In this document: positions 1 to 10,670 of the stretch, piece after piece | How the letters are laid out: each line of letters starts with the position of its first letter | Numbering within the stretch: position 1 is the first letter of the stretch | Assembly: GCF_020283565.1 (NCBI RefSeq) | Contig: NC_060063.1 | Location: forward strand, 868,001-932,000 | Reading direction: 5' to 3' | Source of the DNA: Trifolium pratense | Lineage: Eukaryota; Streptophyta; Magnoliopsida; Fabales; Fabaceae | Length of the DNA: 64,000 bases | Position numbers and translations under genes: made by a program | The notes under the pieces: model-generated | The model's input: only the letters and a program-made list of their open reading frames with translations | The model's database searches: none | What the model was told of the DNA's origin: nothing

Positions 1-21
1 TTCAAAAAAAATTCACTCTTT

Positions 22-3000
22 ATGGCGCGAGGTTTAATCCTATCATCATCAACAACACTCACTGCAAATTCTCTATTCACTTCTTTCTCCAAAACCCCAT
101 TAAAAAGTTTCAAGTTTTCACCCTTTTCTCACCTGCATCATCATCATCACTATCTTCCAAAATCTTCCTCAATTCCATTATCATGTTGCTGCTTCTCCGT
201 TTGTTGTTCTTCTCAACAATGCTCAATCGATATGTCCAAATACAGACAAGCATTTTCAAACAGAATGGATATGGCTGGAATCAAACCTCACCATAGAATT
301 GGTTAGTTAGTTAGTTTCTCTTTCTATCACTCTTGTTTCTTTATGCTTATTGCTTACATAAAGAAAAAAATTAATCTTTTTTTGAAGAATTTTGTTTTTG
401 TGCAATTTGGTGTGTGCCCTTTTGGTTATATATGTTGTTTGTGCTACAAATCAATATGAGGTTCAGTAAAATTATGAGATTATTGTAAAACTGTTTTCCT
501 ATGCGTGCATCCAATCAAATAACATCATAGTGCCAGAGTATGATGCATATTACATGCAATATCACAGAGACAATATAGTGCCACTTTTATTGGTTAGTTT
601 CTAAAATATCTCCACAAATATTTAAACAATGATGCATGTATAAAAAAGTTTTACACCGTCAATGTATACAAATTAAGGGCCCATTTGGATTGACTTATTT
701 TTGAGCTTATACGAAACAAGTTATGCAAATAAATAAGTTATTATGTATTATTATAAGTTTTTCAAGGTAGTTTATGAGAAAACAACTTATAAAGATACAA
801 TTTTTGTCGGTGAAAACTTATGAATCAACATAAAAGTTTATTTATTTACACAAGATATTTTCATATGCTCAAAATTGAGCCGAATCCAAACGGGGCCCTA
901 AATCCTAAAATTATTACTCTGCCAGAAATAGGGAGGAAGAAACATTATGCACATTGAGATATTTTGAAAAAGTTATTAATTTAGACATGTTTGGATAAAC
1001 AACTTAATTAAGTGCTAATAGTATAAACACTTATCATATAAGTTCTTATGTATAATTTGTTTCTATAATAAAAGATAAAATTGAGTCAAACGGTGTAAAC
1101 ATAGGTTTGAAGTTGTTTCCGTAAGTTTTCACAAGTTGCAAGAATTTATGCCAGTAAATAAGCTCAAATAGCAATCGGAACAAGTATAAACGTAGTGTTT
1201 AATCTTTTTTCTCTTTGAGAAATTTTTGCTATTTGTGCAATTTGGAGTGTGCCCTTTTTGTTATATCTGTAGCTTTTGTTAGAATCCAAGCTTATAGCAG
1301 CAACTTTAGTGCTAGACAAGTTGCTTAGTACATGTTTGGAATTGATGTTTGGTTTTACTTTTGGAGGAGCTAAAATTGATCCTAACTTAAAAAGTTAGAA
1401 ATTGTAGCTTTTGGCTTCTACAATTGAACTTAGCTTTGAATTTGTTGTTCAATGCACTTTTACATGAATGTATCCAAACATAAATTTCTTTAAATTTAAC
1501 TCACTTTCGGTCAAAATCCATTTTACATATTATTTTGCTTAGTCCATTTGCCAGTGATGCAAATAACCTTTTTTTTTTTCTTTGCATTGTTTATTGACCA
1601 TTTGATGTTATCATGCTTCTTTTCCCATCAGCTTTGGGAGTCTCTGGTGGCCCTGACAGTATGGCACTCTGTGTTTTAACTGCTGGATGGAAAACTACTG
1701 GTGTTAACTCTGTTGGCACTGACAGTAGTGGTTTCATTGACGGTCTGTTGGCGATAATCGTTGATCATGGACTACGTGCAGAGAGCAAAGAGGAGGCCAA
1801 TGTTGTTTGTAAACGTGTTTCTGAAATGGGTTGGTCCATAATTGTCTGCTTTATCCGTGATTGTGTAGTTTGAATATGTCATTTGAGTACTTGAACTTGT
1901 TCAAACTTAAGAACTTTGCTGATATACAGGAATCAGATGTGAGATTACCAGCTGTGATTGGCCAAGTGGCAAGCCAAAGCAGGGTCAATTGCAAGAAGCT
2001 GCTCGTGAAAAGAGGTTATTATACCTAAGTGTCGTGTTAATTAAATAGGCAAATGCTAAATAGTGCCCCCGGGGCACTATTTAAGTCCTTAAATAGTAAG
2101 CTTTTTATAGAATTTTTATCGGAATGCGTAAATTCAACGCATTGGAAATTGTAGTGTTTAACTTTTTGAATAAAAAGTTTCTTTAAATGTAATGCTTAAA
2201 GAGTGCCCCGGGGGCACTCGTTAGCAAGACCCAATTAAATATTAGTCCATGTTTACTTACTAAAAACATTTTTCAGTTTTCATTTTCTAACATTTATGTT
2301 TGTTTTAAATTGCTAATAAGGAGATGGAAGATTTATGTCATGAACAATTGTGATAGAGAGAGCTGAAAGACAAACTAGGAAAATTGCATTTTCAGAAACA
2401 ACGAAAATAGTGTTTTTTCGAAAATTGTAAAAGAAAATGGTGAAGAAAATATTAGATCTATATCCTCTTATGCTTATTAGTTGAAGTAAAAATGAAAACA
2501 TAAAATATGGAAGTAAACAGGTCATTAGTTGTTTGTGCTAGGAATTTTGATAAGGTGTGCTAATTGTGGATTTTGATTTTGAACTTTAGGTATCAAGTCT
2601 TTCATGATGTTTGTGCCAAACACCAGATTGGAGTGTTGTTTATTGCACATCATGCGGATGACCAGGTTTAATTGGCAATACTTTTATGTTCAATATCTAT
2701 TTTTCATTACTTCGTATTATTTTGATGAGTTGCATCTGTTATGTGGATGAGTTTTTGAACTGGATGAGTTAAAAATATTGAATTTTTTAAAGGGACTAAA
2801 TGTTGCGTTTTTGTTATCCCATAAGTTGATTGCAAGATAAAATGCTTGTTCAAGATGTTAAGACATGTAATTGTTGCTGAGAAATGATGCAGGCTGAGTT
2901 ATTTATTTTAAGGCTTTCTCGAAATAGTGGTGTGCTTGGACTTGCAGGCACACCTTTCACCTCCCAGATTTTCCCTATGCAAACACGTTCCTACTGTGAA

Positions 3001-5883
3001 GTTCCGGAAAATCAAGGCATCCTTCTTGTGCGGCCTCTTCTGGATTTTTCAAAGGAAGACATGTACAAGGTTGGTACTTGATATTTGTTTATTTTCGTGC
3101 AGTCAAATAGCAAGCTAGTGTAGTGGAATTTGAACAAATCACAATTGTTCGGCGACACACTATTTAGTAGAAAGTATTGTCAAATAGCGGCGCACTGGCG
3201 CTATAGCACTGTAGCGTAACAGAATTTGAACAAACTACTATCTTTTGTGATCCGTGATTGACATTACTTGTTTATTTATGCAATGCTCATATTTTCCCTT
3301 CTCCCATTGGAATGTGTAATTGATAATTTCAATCATTTGTCTTTATCCTCGCAGATATGCCAAGGAGGTACTGAAGAGTGGGTAGAAGACCCAACAAATC
3401 AAAGTCCGTTATTCACACGTAATAGGATACGGATGGCACTTAATCCCTTGTCATCTTGTAAGTTGTGATTACGAGTATTATGATTCCGTTAATAGTATTT
3501 TAAGTAATCATTTATTTCTTCCAGGCGCCAACATTCTTATTCTAATGATGGTTTCTTACATTTTCTGCAGCATTCAAGTCTGAACTCCAGAGAGTGATTT
3601 CTGCATGTCGAAAAACACGTGCATATGTTGATCAAGTTTGCCATAACCTGATACATCATTCTGTGGTTATTAATGATGTGAGTATGATTTAACTACTTAT
3701 TCTACCCATTGCCTATTTGATTAATACTTGATGTTGAGTTTCGCATAGATAATTCTCTGTTAATGTTGCTCAAAATAATACCTGTGTGGCTGTGTCCTTT
3801 ATTTCTGCGATATATGGTTATATTTGCAGCATGGATACGCCGTTATTGATTTACAGATTCTCTGTGATTTGAAAATCGAGGACATATGCTTGATGAAATT
3901 TCTTTCCGTAGTCTTGCAGGTACTTCTGATCTTATACATGAATAATTTTTCGTTTGAACCTTTATTTATATGCATTCTCTTTAGTCATAATAGTGTTCAA
4001 ACTTTTATTGTTGCAGTTTGTTTCACAAAGACAAAAGCAAATAAGAGGTAGTGCTTTGAAATTGCTAATGGACTACTTACGTACTTTTCCATGCAAGGTA
4101 ATTATGCTTTCTTGAGATTGATTTGGTACTTACAACATAAAATTGGATCACACATCGTCTTTGCTGCATAGAAGTCTGAAAGTTATATAGCTCCGTCACT
4201 TTGGATTGAAGGCGTGTCCGGCACATGTTACTTCATTTAATCACCTTAGATAGAAGTCTGTGTCAGTGTTTCATAGTTTGAAAGAGATTGTCTCGGACTA
4301 TGCTGATTCTTTTACTTTTCTTTTTAGTTGACACATCAGCATTTTAGCTATAAATATTTGATTAATTTCAATTTTTTTACCAGTCTTTTTTCCCCCAATT
4401 ATGCTGTAGAAGTCGATCACTGCCGCGGGTTGTTACCTTTGTCCGGAACCTGGTTCTAGAGGGTCCAGAGTACTGGTTTGCTGTTCTGTTGACTTTGCTT
4501 CATCTTTAAAGATGGAATTTTTCGAGACACACTCTTTCAGACAACAAGAGTATTGTGTTGCCGATGAGTTGGGAAAGATTGTCGAGGATGAAAAATCATA
4601 TCCAAATCATTTTGTTCAAGATGCATCAAATGTCCACTTTTTGGATGTGAATCCTGAGTCTGTTCTTGACGAAGCTAAAAGACTAAACATAATCAGCGAA
4701 TCAACCTACAGTAGCATTCTCGTACTGCAGAAGCAAGAAACAGATCGCTTCAGATCTAAAGTTGGAGCCATTTCTGACCTAGCATCAAAGCAGAAAGTTG
4801 AAATCTCTACCACTTTTGGCAAATTGCTTCAGCCAGGGCAGTGCTGTTACTTCATGGATCGATTCATTCTAACATGGAAGTTGAATGATAAAATGGATAG
4901 AGACGTAGTTTCTGATTTAGTTGATTATGACATAGATTTTAGCGAGGACGCCCAGAACTTTTATTGCTCGTCATGTGTAGTTCATCATGATAACGTTCTT
5001 GAAGTGCGGTACATGATTGAATCTGATTGGCTGTATCTTGCCGAATTATCCAAGTATCCTCTTTCCGGAAACTTCACAGAATATGAGGTTATGTCGGCAA
5101 ATGGAAACACGCAGATGATAGAGAAAACAGTTCCATATTTGAACTATGCCAGCGTATCAGCAACAAAGGCTCTAGTTTTGTTAAAATCTATCCCAGTTGC
5201 TGCAAGGAGAAGCTTGCCTGTTCTGATCAATCAACAAGGAAAATTAATAAGCATTCCAGTAAGTTAATCTCTTAGGACTTGTTTGAAATTACTTATTAAT
5301 GCTTATCTACTGACATAAGCACCTATGAAATTGTTTGTGAGAGTTACGAAGACAACTTATGACATGTCTATAACTAACTTGTTTTCAGTGTATTTTCATT
5401 AAGTTTTCAAGGATAACTTGTGAAAACAAATTATAGCTTATATGAAAACAATTTGATTTGATTTTTCGTTATAGAAATAACTTATACATAAAAACTTATA
5501 TGATAATCGCTTATGCTATAAGCTAGAAGCATTTAATTAAGGTGTTTATCCAAATAGGACCTTACTATCATAGCTACTTGCTCGCCTTTTTTGTAAATTG
5601 TCCAAATTCATCTGCTAGAGGAATAGGTTATAAATGTTGCACTCTGAATACTCATAATTATTGTAACCAAATAATCTGATCACATCCTCTCTAATAATTT
5701 AGTTCTTTCTATTTGTATTTGTTTTTTCTTTGAGCTTAGCACTTGTCATTTGGAATCTGACTAACTGACTATACAATCTTCATTTTTCAGAGTGTCAAAT
5801 TCAGGCATTGCCCTTGCTTGATGGTACATGTGGAATTTAAGCCGAAAATTCCACTCGAGGGAGGTCATAGCTCATTCATATAG
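22..5883 (+). CDS. RSY3: tRNA(Ile)-lysidine synthetase-like protein, plastid type (RSY3-like)
   Basis: Read exons: 22-301, 1632-1829, 1930-2014, 2590-2665, 2893-3069, 3355-3457, 3571-3677, 3830-3919, 4017-4097, 4410-5258, 5791-5883. All joins keep frame and use GT-AG, giving 712 aa. The first ~60 residues are rich in Ser, Thr, Lys and His with almost no acids, as in a chloroplast transit peptide. The P-loop of the N-type ATP pyrophosphatase fold is SGGPDS at residues 98-103, followed by IVDHGLR and an AHHADDQ motif, all typical of TilS. TilS attaches lysine to C34 of the CAU-anticodon tRNA(Ile) so that it reads AUA; in plants this is needed for plastid translation, and the Arabidopsis homologue RASPBERRY 3 is required in embryo development. 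The long C-terminal exon (283 codons) is the plant-specific part. The gene looks intact. Introns carry MITEs and other repeats. The symbol rests on family recognition, not a search. Confidence 0.85.
676..899. repeat. MITE-like element in RSY3-like intron 1
   Basis: The ends are inverted copies: a GGGCCCATTTGGATTGAC start and an AATCCAAACGGGGCCC finish. The interior is AT-rich with GCTTATNNG motifs. It is noncoding and lies wholly inside intron 1. The superfamily was not determined. Confidence 0.5.
984..1180. repeat. MITE copy, GTTTGGATAAACAACTTA family
   Basis: It starts with TGTTTGGATAAACAACTTAA and has the interior blocks AAAAGATAAAA and GAGTCAAAC plus AAATAAGCTCAAATAG near the right end. 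The same order of blocks recurs at 22559-22822 and 27275-27510. It is noncoding and intronic. Confidence 0.5.
2044..2235. repeat. MITE with AGTGCCCCCGGGGCACT termini in RSY3-like intron 3
   Basis: The left end reads AAATGCTAAATAGTGCCCCCGG and the right end, reversed, reads TTGCTAACGAGTGCCCCCGG, so the termini are about 25-bp inverted repeats around a G/C-rich palindromic core. The interior of about 140 bp is noncoding. A diverged relative with GTTAAACAGTGCCCC at one end and GGTTAGCA at the other lies near 27855-27990 in the AIM1-like gene. Confidence 0.55.
3100..3245. repeat. Dispersed noncoding repeat (GTCAAATAGC family)
   Basis: Contains GTCAAATAGC, TTGTTCGG, CACTATTTAGTA and a CGCTATAGCACTGTAGCGTAAC block. 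The same blocks in the same order occur at 26315-26480 inside the AIM1-like gene. It lies in RSY3-like intron 5. No coding potential was seen. Confidence 0.5.
5275..5563. repeat. MITE copy, GTTTGGATAAACAACTTA family, inverted
   Basis: It ends with TTTAATTAAGGTGTTTATCC and AAATAGGACC, the reverse complement of the left end seen at 22559 and 27275. It sits in RSY3-like intron 10, just after the exon 10 donor. Noncoding. Confidence 0.5.
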
Positions 5884-6129
5884 AAAAAAAATAGAGACAT
5901 AACACTAAATATCATGATTGCAAGGATATTTTGGTGGTTGGTTCCCAAGTTCTAAGTGAAAGAAATTGTCGAAACTATCCTTGATGCCACACATTTCAAG
6001 TCAATCAAAAAGGGCACGTCAAAATGGAACAATGACCTAGCCGCAGCCACCTGTCGCCACAAAATGCCAGTAACACATGAGCTTATTAATTTCTATACAC
6101 TGATTCAGTTCCCTTGGAACCTCGTGTCA

Positions 6130-6548
6130 AGGACTACACAAAGATAAACATAGATACAGGCTGTTTTGATGAGAGTTTTATGTGCTGGGGACTGGTTGCG
6201 TGTAATTTTGAAGGTAAAGAGAATGCTGCAGCCACTTTGAGAGAAAACTCAAAACCTCACCTTTAGTGGCTGAAACAATGGGACTGAGATGGTGTCTTAA
6301 GTGGATTAAAGTGCTAAATTTGCAGAACACTGGTGGAAATGGATTCTGAGCTAGTTGGTAAAATTTGTTTATAGAGTTTTATCTCTTGTGGAAATTTACT
6401 TCATTGTTGATGATTGTATGTCTTTATTGTCTAGTTTAATTAACCTAAAATGTGTTTAGGTTATTGTTAAAAGAGGCAAAAATAGAGTAGCTCATGGCCT
6501 TGTAGGTTTGGCTAGAAATGTAGGAACTATAGCTGCTTCTATCATTTG
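6130..6548 (+). pseudogene. Decayed LINE RNase H fragment
   Basis: Broken frames give short runs typical of the RVT_3 RNase H domain at the end of plant LINE-type elements: KINIDTGCFDES and WGLVAC, then LVEMDSELVGK, and further on a frame reading KRGKNRVAHGLVGLARNVGT, like the usual NxxAHxLA tail. Stops and frameshifts separate these blocks. It lies about 250 bp downstream of the RSY3-like stop codon and is not part of that gene. Fragment borders are approximate. Confidence 0.55.
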
Positions 6549-6787
6549 TAATTATCTTTCTTTTCAATGAATGAGAAGTTTTCATGTAAAAAAAAGGTAT
6601 TTTGGAATGATTATTTTGATTTTTTTTTTGACACATTATTTTGATATATTTAAAACATTATAAAAAGTTCATCCAAAAAAAAGCTCAAAATTTATTTTCA
6701 AGATCGAGATTTTTGTTATTTTATCTTGATCTTTCGAAATTTTTAAAATTCATATTTATTTCATCTTATTTTTAAAAATTTAAACAT

Positions 6788-6878
6788 TCCACGGTGGGTA
6801 GGTAGCTCAAGTGGTTTAAGTTAAGAGTTAAAAGAATTGAAGGTTTTGGATTCAAACTGAACAAAGGGGGAAAAAAAA
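6788..6878 (+). repeat. tRNA-derived SINE head
   Basis: A pol III A-box-like GGTAGCTCAAGTGG is followed after about 35 bp by a B-box-like TTGGATTCAAACT and an A-rich stretch. This is the arrangement of plant tRNA-derived SINEs. It is short and diverged. Confidence 0.4.
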
Positions 6879-7581
6879 TTGACCTACATCTATTTACTAA
6901 TCCGGGTTTGGTTTGGTTTAGTATTTTGTAATACAAAATCAAATAAACTAACATAATTCATTTTCCTGGTAAAAAAATCTATTTCCATAAATTGTTATAC
7001 AACAAACCATATTATTTCATCTAAGATTTATAAAAAATAGTATTAGTTAGAGGTTTGATTTTATTCATCGGTTTCTAAAATTGAAACGTGAAAACCGAAC
7101 AAAACCAGTTCAGTTTTCTTCGGTTTGGTTTAGTTTTTTTATCCGAATTGAACTAGATCGGTCATTTTTCAATCTGATTTGGTTAGATTTGATTTGCCGG
7201 TTTAATCATTTTTTTATCCGCTTACACCCCGAAAACATAGGGTGTTGGGGGAGAAGCGACTCTCTAAATTTGATTTGGTTAAATATCATGGAAATTTCTC
7301 CTCCCCCTACATTCTCAAAATCGAGTTGAAATCCTCTCCATTTTTTATGTTTTCCATTTCTTCCATTACCAAAGTTTTTAAATATTTTGGGGTGTATAAA
7401 TGACATTTGGACCCACTTGACACACATACTTGGTAGTGGGTTTGCACAAAAAAATAAAATAAAGAATACACCAGTTAATGTGGAAACATAACTAAACAAA
7501 TCGGGTCACAAGGATCCACGATGCAAACAAGTCCAGAAATTCCTTAGTATTAAGATCAGAAGATACACTTCAAACTGTTTT

Positions 7582-8692
7582 GAAAATTGCTTTTTAGGCC
7601 CCCATGTTGCTTTTTAACCCCCAAAAAATTCCAAAATACCCCAAATTTTGGGACTAGTTGCGTTTGGTTCCTACAATACGAACCTGCATAAATTTCGTAT
7701 TCTAGGATACGAACCCGCTATACTTCGTATCTTATGGCTACAACTTCAAAGAAAAGCTTGCAAAAACCAATAAAAGACTACCCTTCGTACCCTACAAAAC
7801 GAAAACTCTAAACTTCGTATTTTACGAAACGAATACGCTAGGTTTCGTATTCTACGAAATGAAGACGTCTGCTTTCATATCCTAGGCGTGTTATACCAGT
7901 AAAACCCCAACACTTTATTAGTTTGAAGAAAACTAGGTTTTTGTGGATGTGAAGGGCGGTTTTTAGGGTTTCAATCGCGATCGAGAACGACGAACAATGA
8001 TCTCAATCAATCAGTTTCATTCAAGCCCCGCTATTCGTCTCCCTGAATCGCTACTGGAACAAGGGTTTGTGTTGGAAATTTAGAGGACCTATTCCATTTG
8101 GTTTCTTTATTATGTCTGCCATTTACAGGACCCATACCTGACGTGTGGATTGTATTCCATGAGAAAAATTTATAACAGGCGTCAGTTAACACCATTTCGT
8201 AACATAACTACCATAGTCACTTCGTAGCGTAACTACCAAAACGCAAAACGGCAGCAATTCCATGAAAACTTAAAAAAAAAACGATATAAAGCATAAATTA
8301 TGTGTTGTGTGACTCCAAATGAGTGTGGGATCCCTCTTTTGGTGAAGAAACGTTGCTTTGAAGCCTTCCAATCGTCCCAAAATCGCCCTAGGCCTATATA
8401 CGCATATTACGCATACTTCGTAACGTGCATTACGAAACTCAATGATTTTATTTCGTAATTAACGAAATGCTAAATTTTTTTCAAAACAGTCACACTTTGT
8501 AACCTGCGTAACGAAACCATGTGTTTTACTCAAAATTTGGCTAACAATCCAACATTAGGTCTTGTGCAACATTTTGTATCCTACAATACAAAATTAGGTG
8601 AGTTTGTATAGCAGATTCTAAACTCTTTATAAGGGCAACATGGCCAAAATGGGGGGCCTCGAAATAAACATGGGGCCATAAAAGCAATTTTC
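7582..8692. mobile_element. Non-autonomous Mutator-like element (MULE) with 9-bp target duplication
   Basis: A perfect 9-base direct repeat, AACTGTTTT, flanks the element (7573-7581 and 8693-8701). Inside it the ends are inverted: GAAAATTGCTTTTTAGGCCC on the left and, reversed, GAAAATTGCTTTTATGGCCC on the right, with similarity continuing through CCCCATGTT. A 9-bp duplication is the signature of Mutator superfamily insertion. No transposase is present. The interior of 1.1 kb holds many copies of short TACGAA/TTCGTA words and, near 7955-8070, a GC-richer stretch that could be a captured gene piece. Confidence 0.75.
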
Positions 8693-9183
8693 AACTGTTT
8701 TGAACTGCTAATGTTTTTTACGAAACCCAAAAATAGTCCAACGTAACGCGACCCACGTATTTAGTAGTAGTATATGTTTGCACTAAAAAAATATACATAA
8801 CCCGATTAATGTGGATACATAACTAAACAATTTAAAGTTGACACTAATTTTTTATAGAGATAAACTCTTCATTCTCTCTAAGTTTCTCTTCATATTACCT
8901 TTGTGCATCTTTTTTCGTCTGCTTTAATCAAAATGAGTGGTTTTCACATAGATTTTTTTTTTGTGATTTTGTCGTCTTAGGCGACATTATTTGATTCAGA
9001 TTGACTGATCAACTTCGATCAACTATTGATTCACATGGTGATTAAGTTCGTCAACGATGTAGATTTGAAGTCATAAGTATTCTGGTCACTTTGATTTTAT
9101 CATATTATTTGTAGACCTCTACCTGTATAATATGGTGTCCCTGCCAACTGAGCTAAACTCACATCAACTCTCATGCTTATTAT

Positions 9184-9810
9184 GAAGTTTTAATCCCCCT
9201 ATTTTAGATTTTTATGAATTTTAGTCCCCCAACACAATTTGGTAAGATTTTAGTCCACGTCATTATTTTTTTTAAATCAAATATTTTAAAAATAATAAAA
9301 TAATTAATGATAATTAAAAAATAATAAAATAAACATTTTTACATTATATAATAATAACTAAAATAAAGCTCTTTACATTATTATATAACTAAAAATCATT
9401 AAATTACTCAAAGAACTCAGAAAAGCAAACGCCGGTTCTCAAATCATGACACCGTAAGAAATCAGAAACACAAATAATCACGCTCGTGTTAACATCCTTC
9501 GTCTTTGCTCTTAATCTTTCATTGACATTGTTCTCAATTGTTAACTTTTTTTTGGATAATTTACTGATTTTTTATTATATATGTATAGAAGTTAATTTTA
9601 CTGTTTTTTTTTAAATTAGTATTAATTAATTATTTTATTGTTTAATACTTTTAAAATATTTGATGTAAAAATATTAAAGACATGAAAACGTTTTGTCATA
9701 ATGGACACTGCCATGTCAATAATATAAGTTTGACACATCAGGAAAAATTTGACCAAATTGAGTTCGGGGATTAAAATTCAGAAAAATCTAAAATAGGGGA
9801 TCAAAACTTC
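9184..9810. mobile_element. Long-TIR non-autonomous element
   Basis: The left end (GAAGTTTTAATCCCCCTATT, then TTAGATTTTTATGAATTTTAG) is matched in reverse by the right end (ATTAAAATTCAGAAAAATCT, then AAAATAGGGGATCAAAACTTC) over about 60 bp. The inverted match continues past that at lower identity. The core is extremely AT-rich with no coding. No clear target duplication was found. Confidence 0.55.
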
Positions 9811-9965
9811 AGGTTTTTAAAAATAAGGGATAAAAAAATTGGCTTTTAAAATAGGGGGATCAAAAGTTAAGATTTTTCAAAATAGGAAATCAAAAAGTTG
9901 ACTTTTAAAATAGGAGGATCAAAAGTTCGGGTTATTCAAAATAGGGGATCAAAAGTACATTAATG
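9811..9965. repeat. Tandem imperfect ~50-bp repeats (AAAATAGGGGATCAAAAGTT)
   Basis: At least three successive units of the type TTTTAAAATAGGGGGATCAAAAGTT follow the right end of the preceding element, and the last base pairs of that element's TIR look like one more unit. Noncoding. Confidence 0.5.
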
Positions 9966-10670
9966 CCTATTTTTTTTATATTTTATCTTGGAGATTAGAA
10001 ATATAAATATAATTAGGACTTGGGAGTGTTATTTTTTAAAACTTTGAGTAAAAAAAAAAAAACTAAACAAATCATTAGGTCATAATATTAATAAGGATCC
10101 ATTAAACAAACAAGTCCAAAAATTAAATAAAGATCTTTTAAATTTGGTAAAAAAATAAACACTTCTACAAATCACAACCGTCCAAAAGTTCCCTCTGAAT
10201 CCACCGTCCAATAAACCTGAGATCAAAATCCAACCGTCAAAATATTCACAAATCAAATCAAAAAATTGAATTTTCAAAACCTTGTAAGAGAGAGGGAGTA
10301 GTAGTGTTGTTGCGTTACCTTCTTCTTCCTCGCAACCCTTTCCCTCTGCAATTCGCTTTCTCTCTCTCTTTCTCTAAAAACCTTCGTACACTCTCTCTAA
10401 AATCCTCTCTCTCATTTCATCACATCACCAATTTTCGATCCAAATCACAATTCATCACTTTTTCTTATTTTGAATTTCAAATTTAAAATTTCAAACAATT
10501 TTTTTTATTTTTTATTTTCAAAATTAAAATTCTCAGCTTTGAAATTGATGTTATGTTTTTCACTTTCTAAAACATCATCCAATTCGAGCTAATTTTAATT
10601 TTTTGAATTTTTTTTTTAATATTTTTTTGATTTTCGAAATTGTGTGTTTCAATTGTGATTGTGTGGTTTG

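Noticed and set aside
3100..3500. CRISPR-like or tRNA gene signals
   Set aside because: The short repeats near 3100-3245 are a dispersed intronic repeat, and no cloverleaf could be formed. No true tRNA, rRNA or CRISPR array was seen anywhere in the window.
7206..7499. 97-codon minus-strand frame between the LINE fragment and the MULE
   Set aside because: No recognisable motif; low-complexity Phe/Gly/Lys composition in AT-rich DNA.
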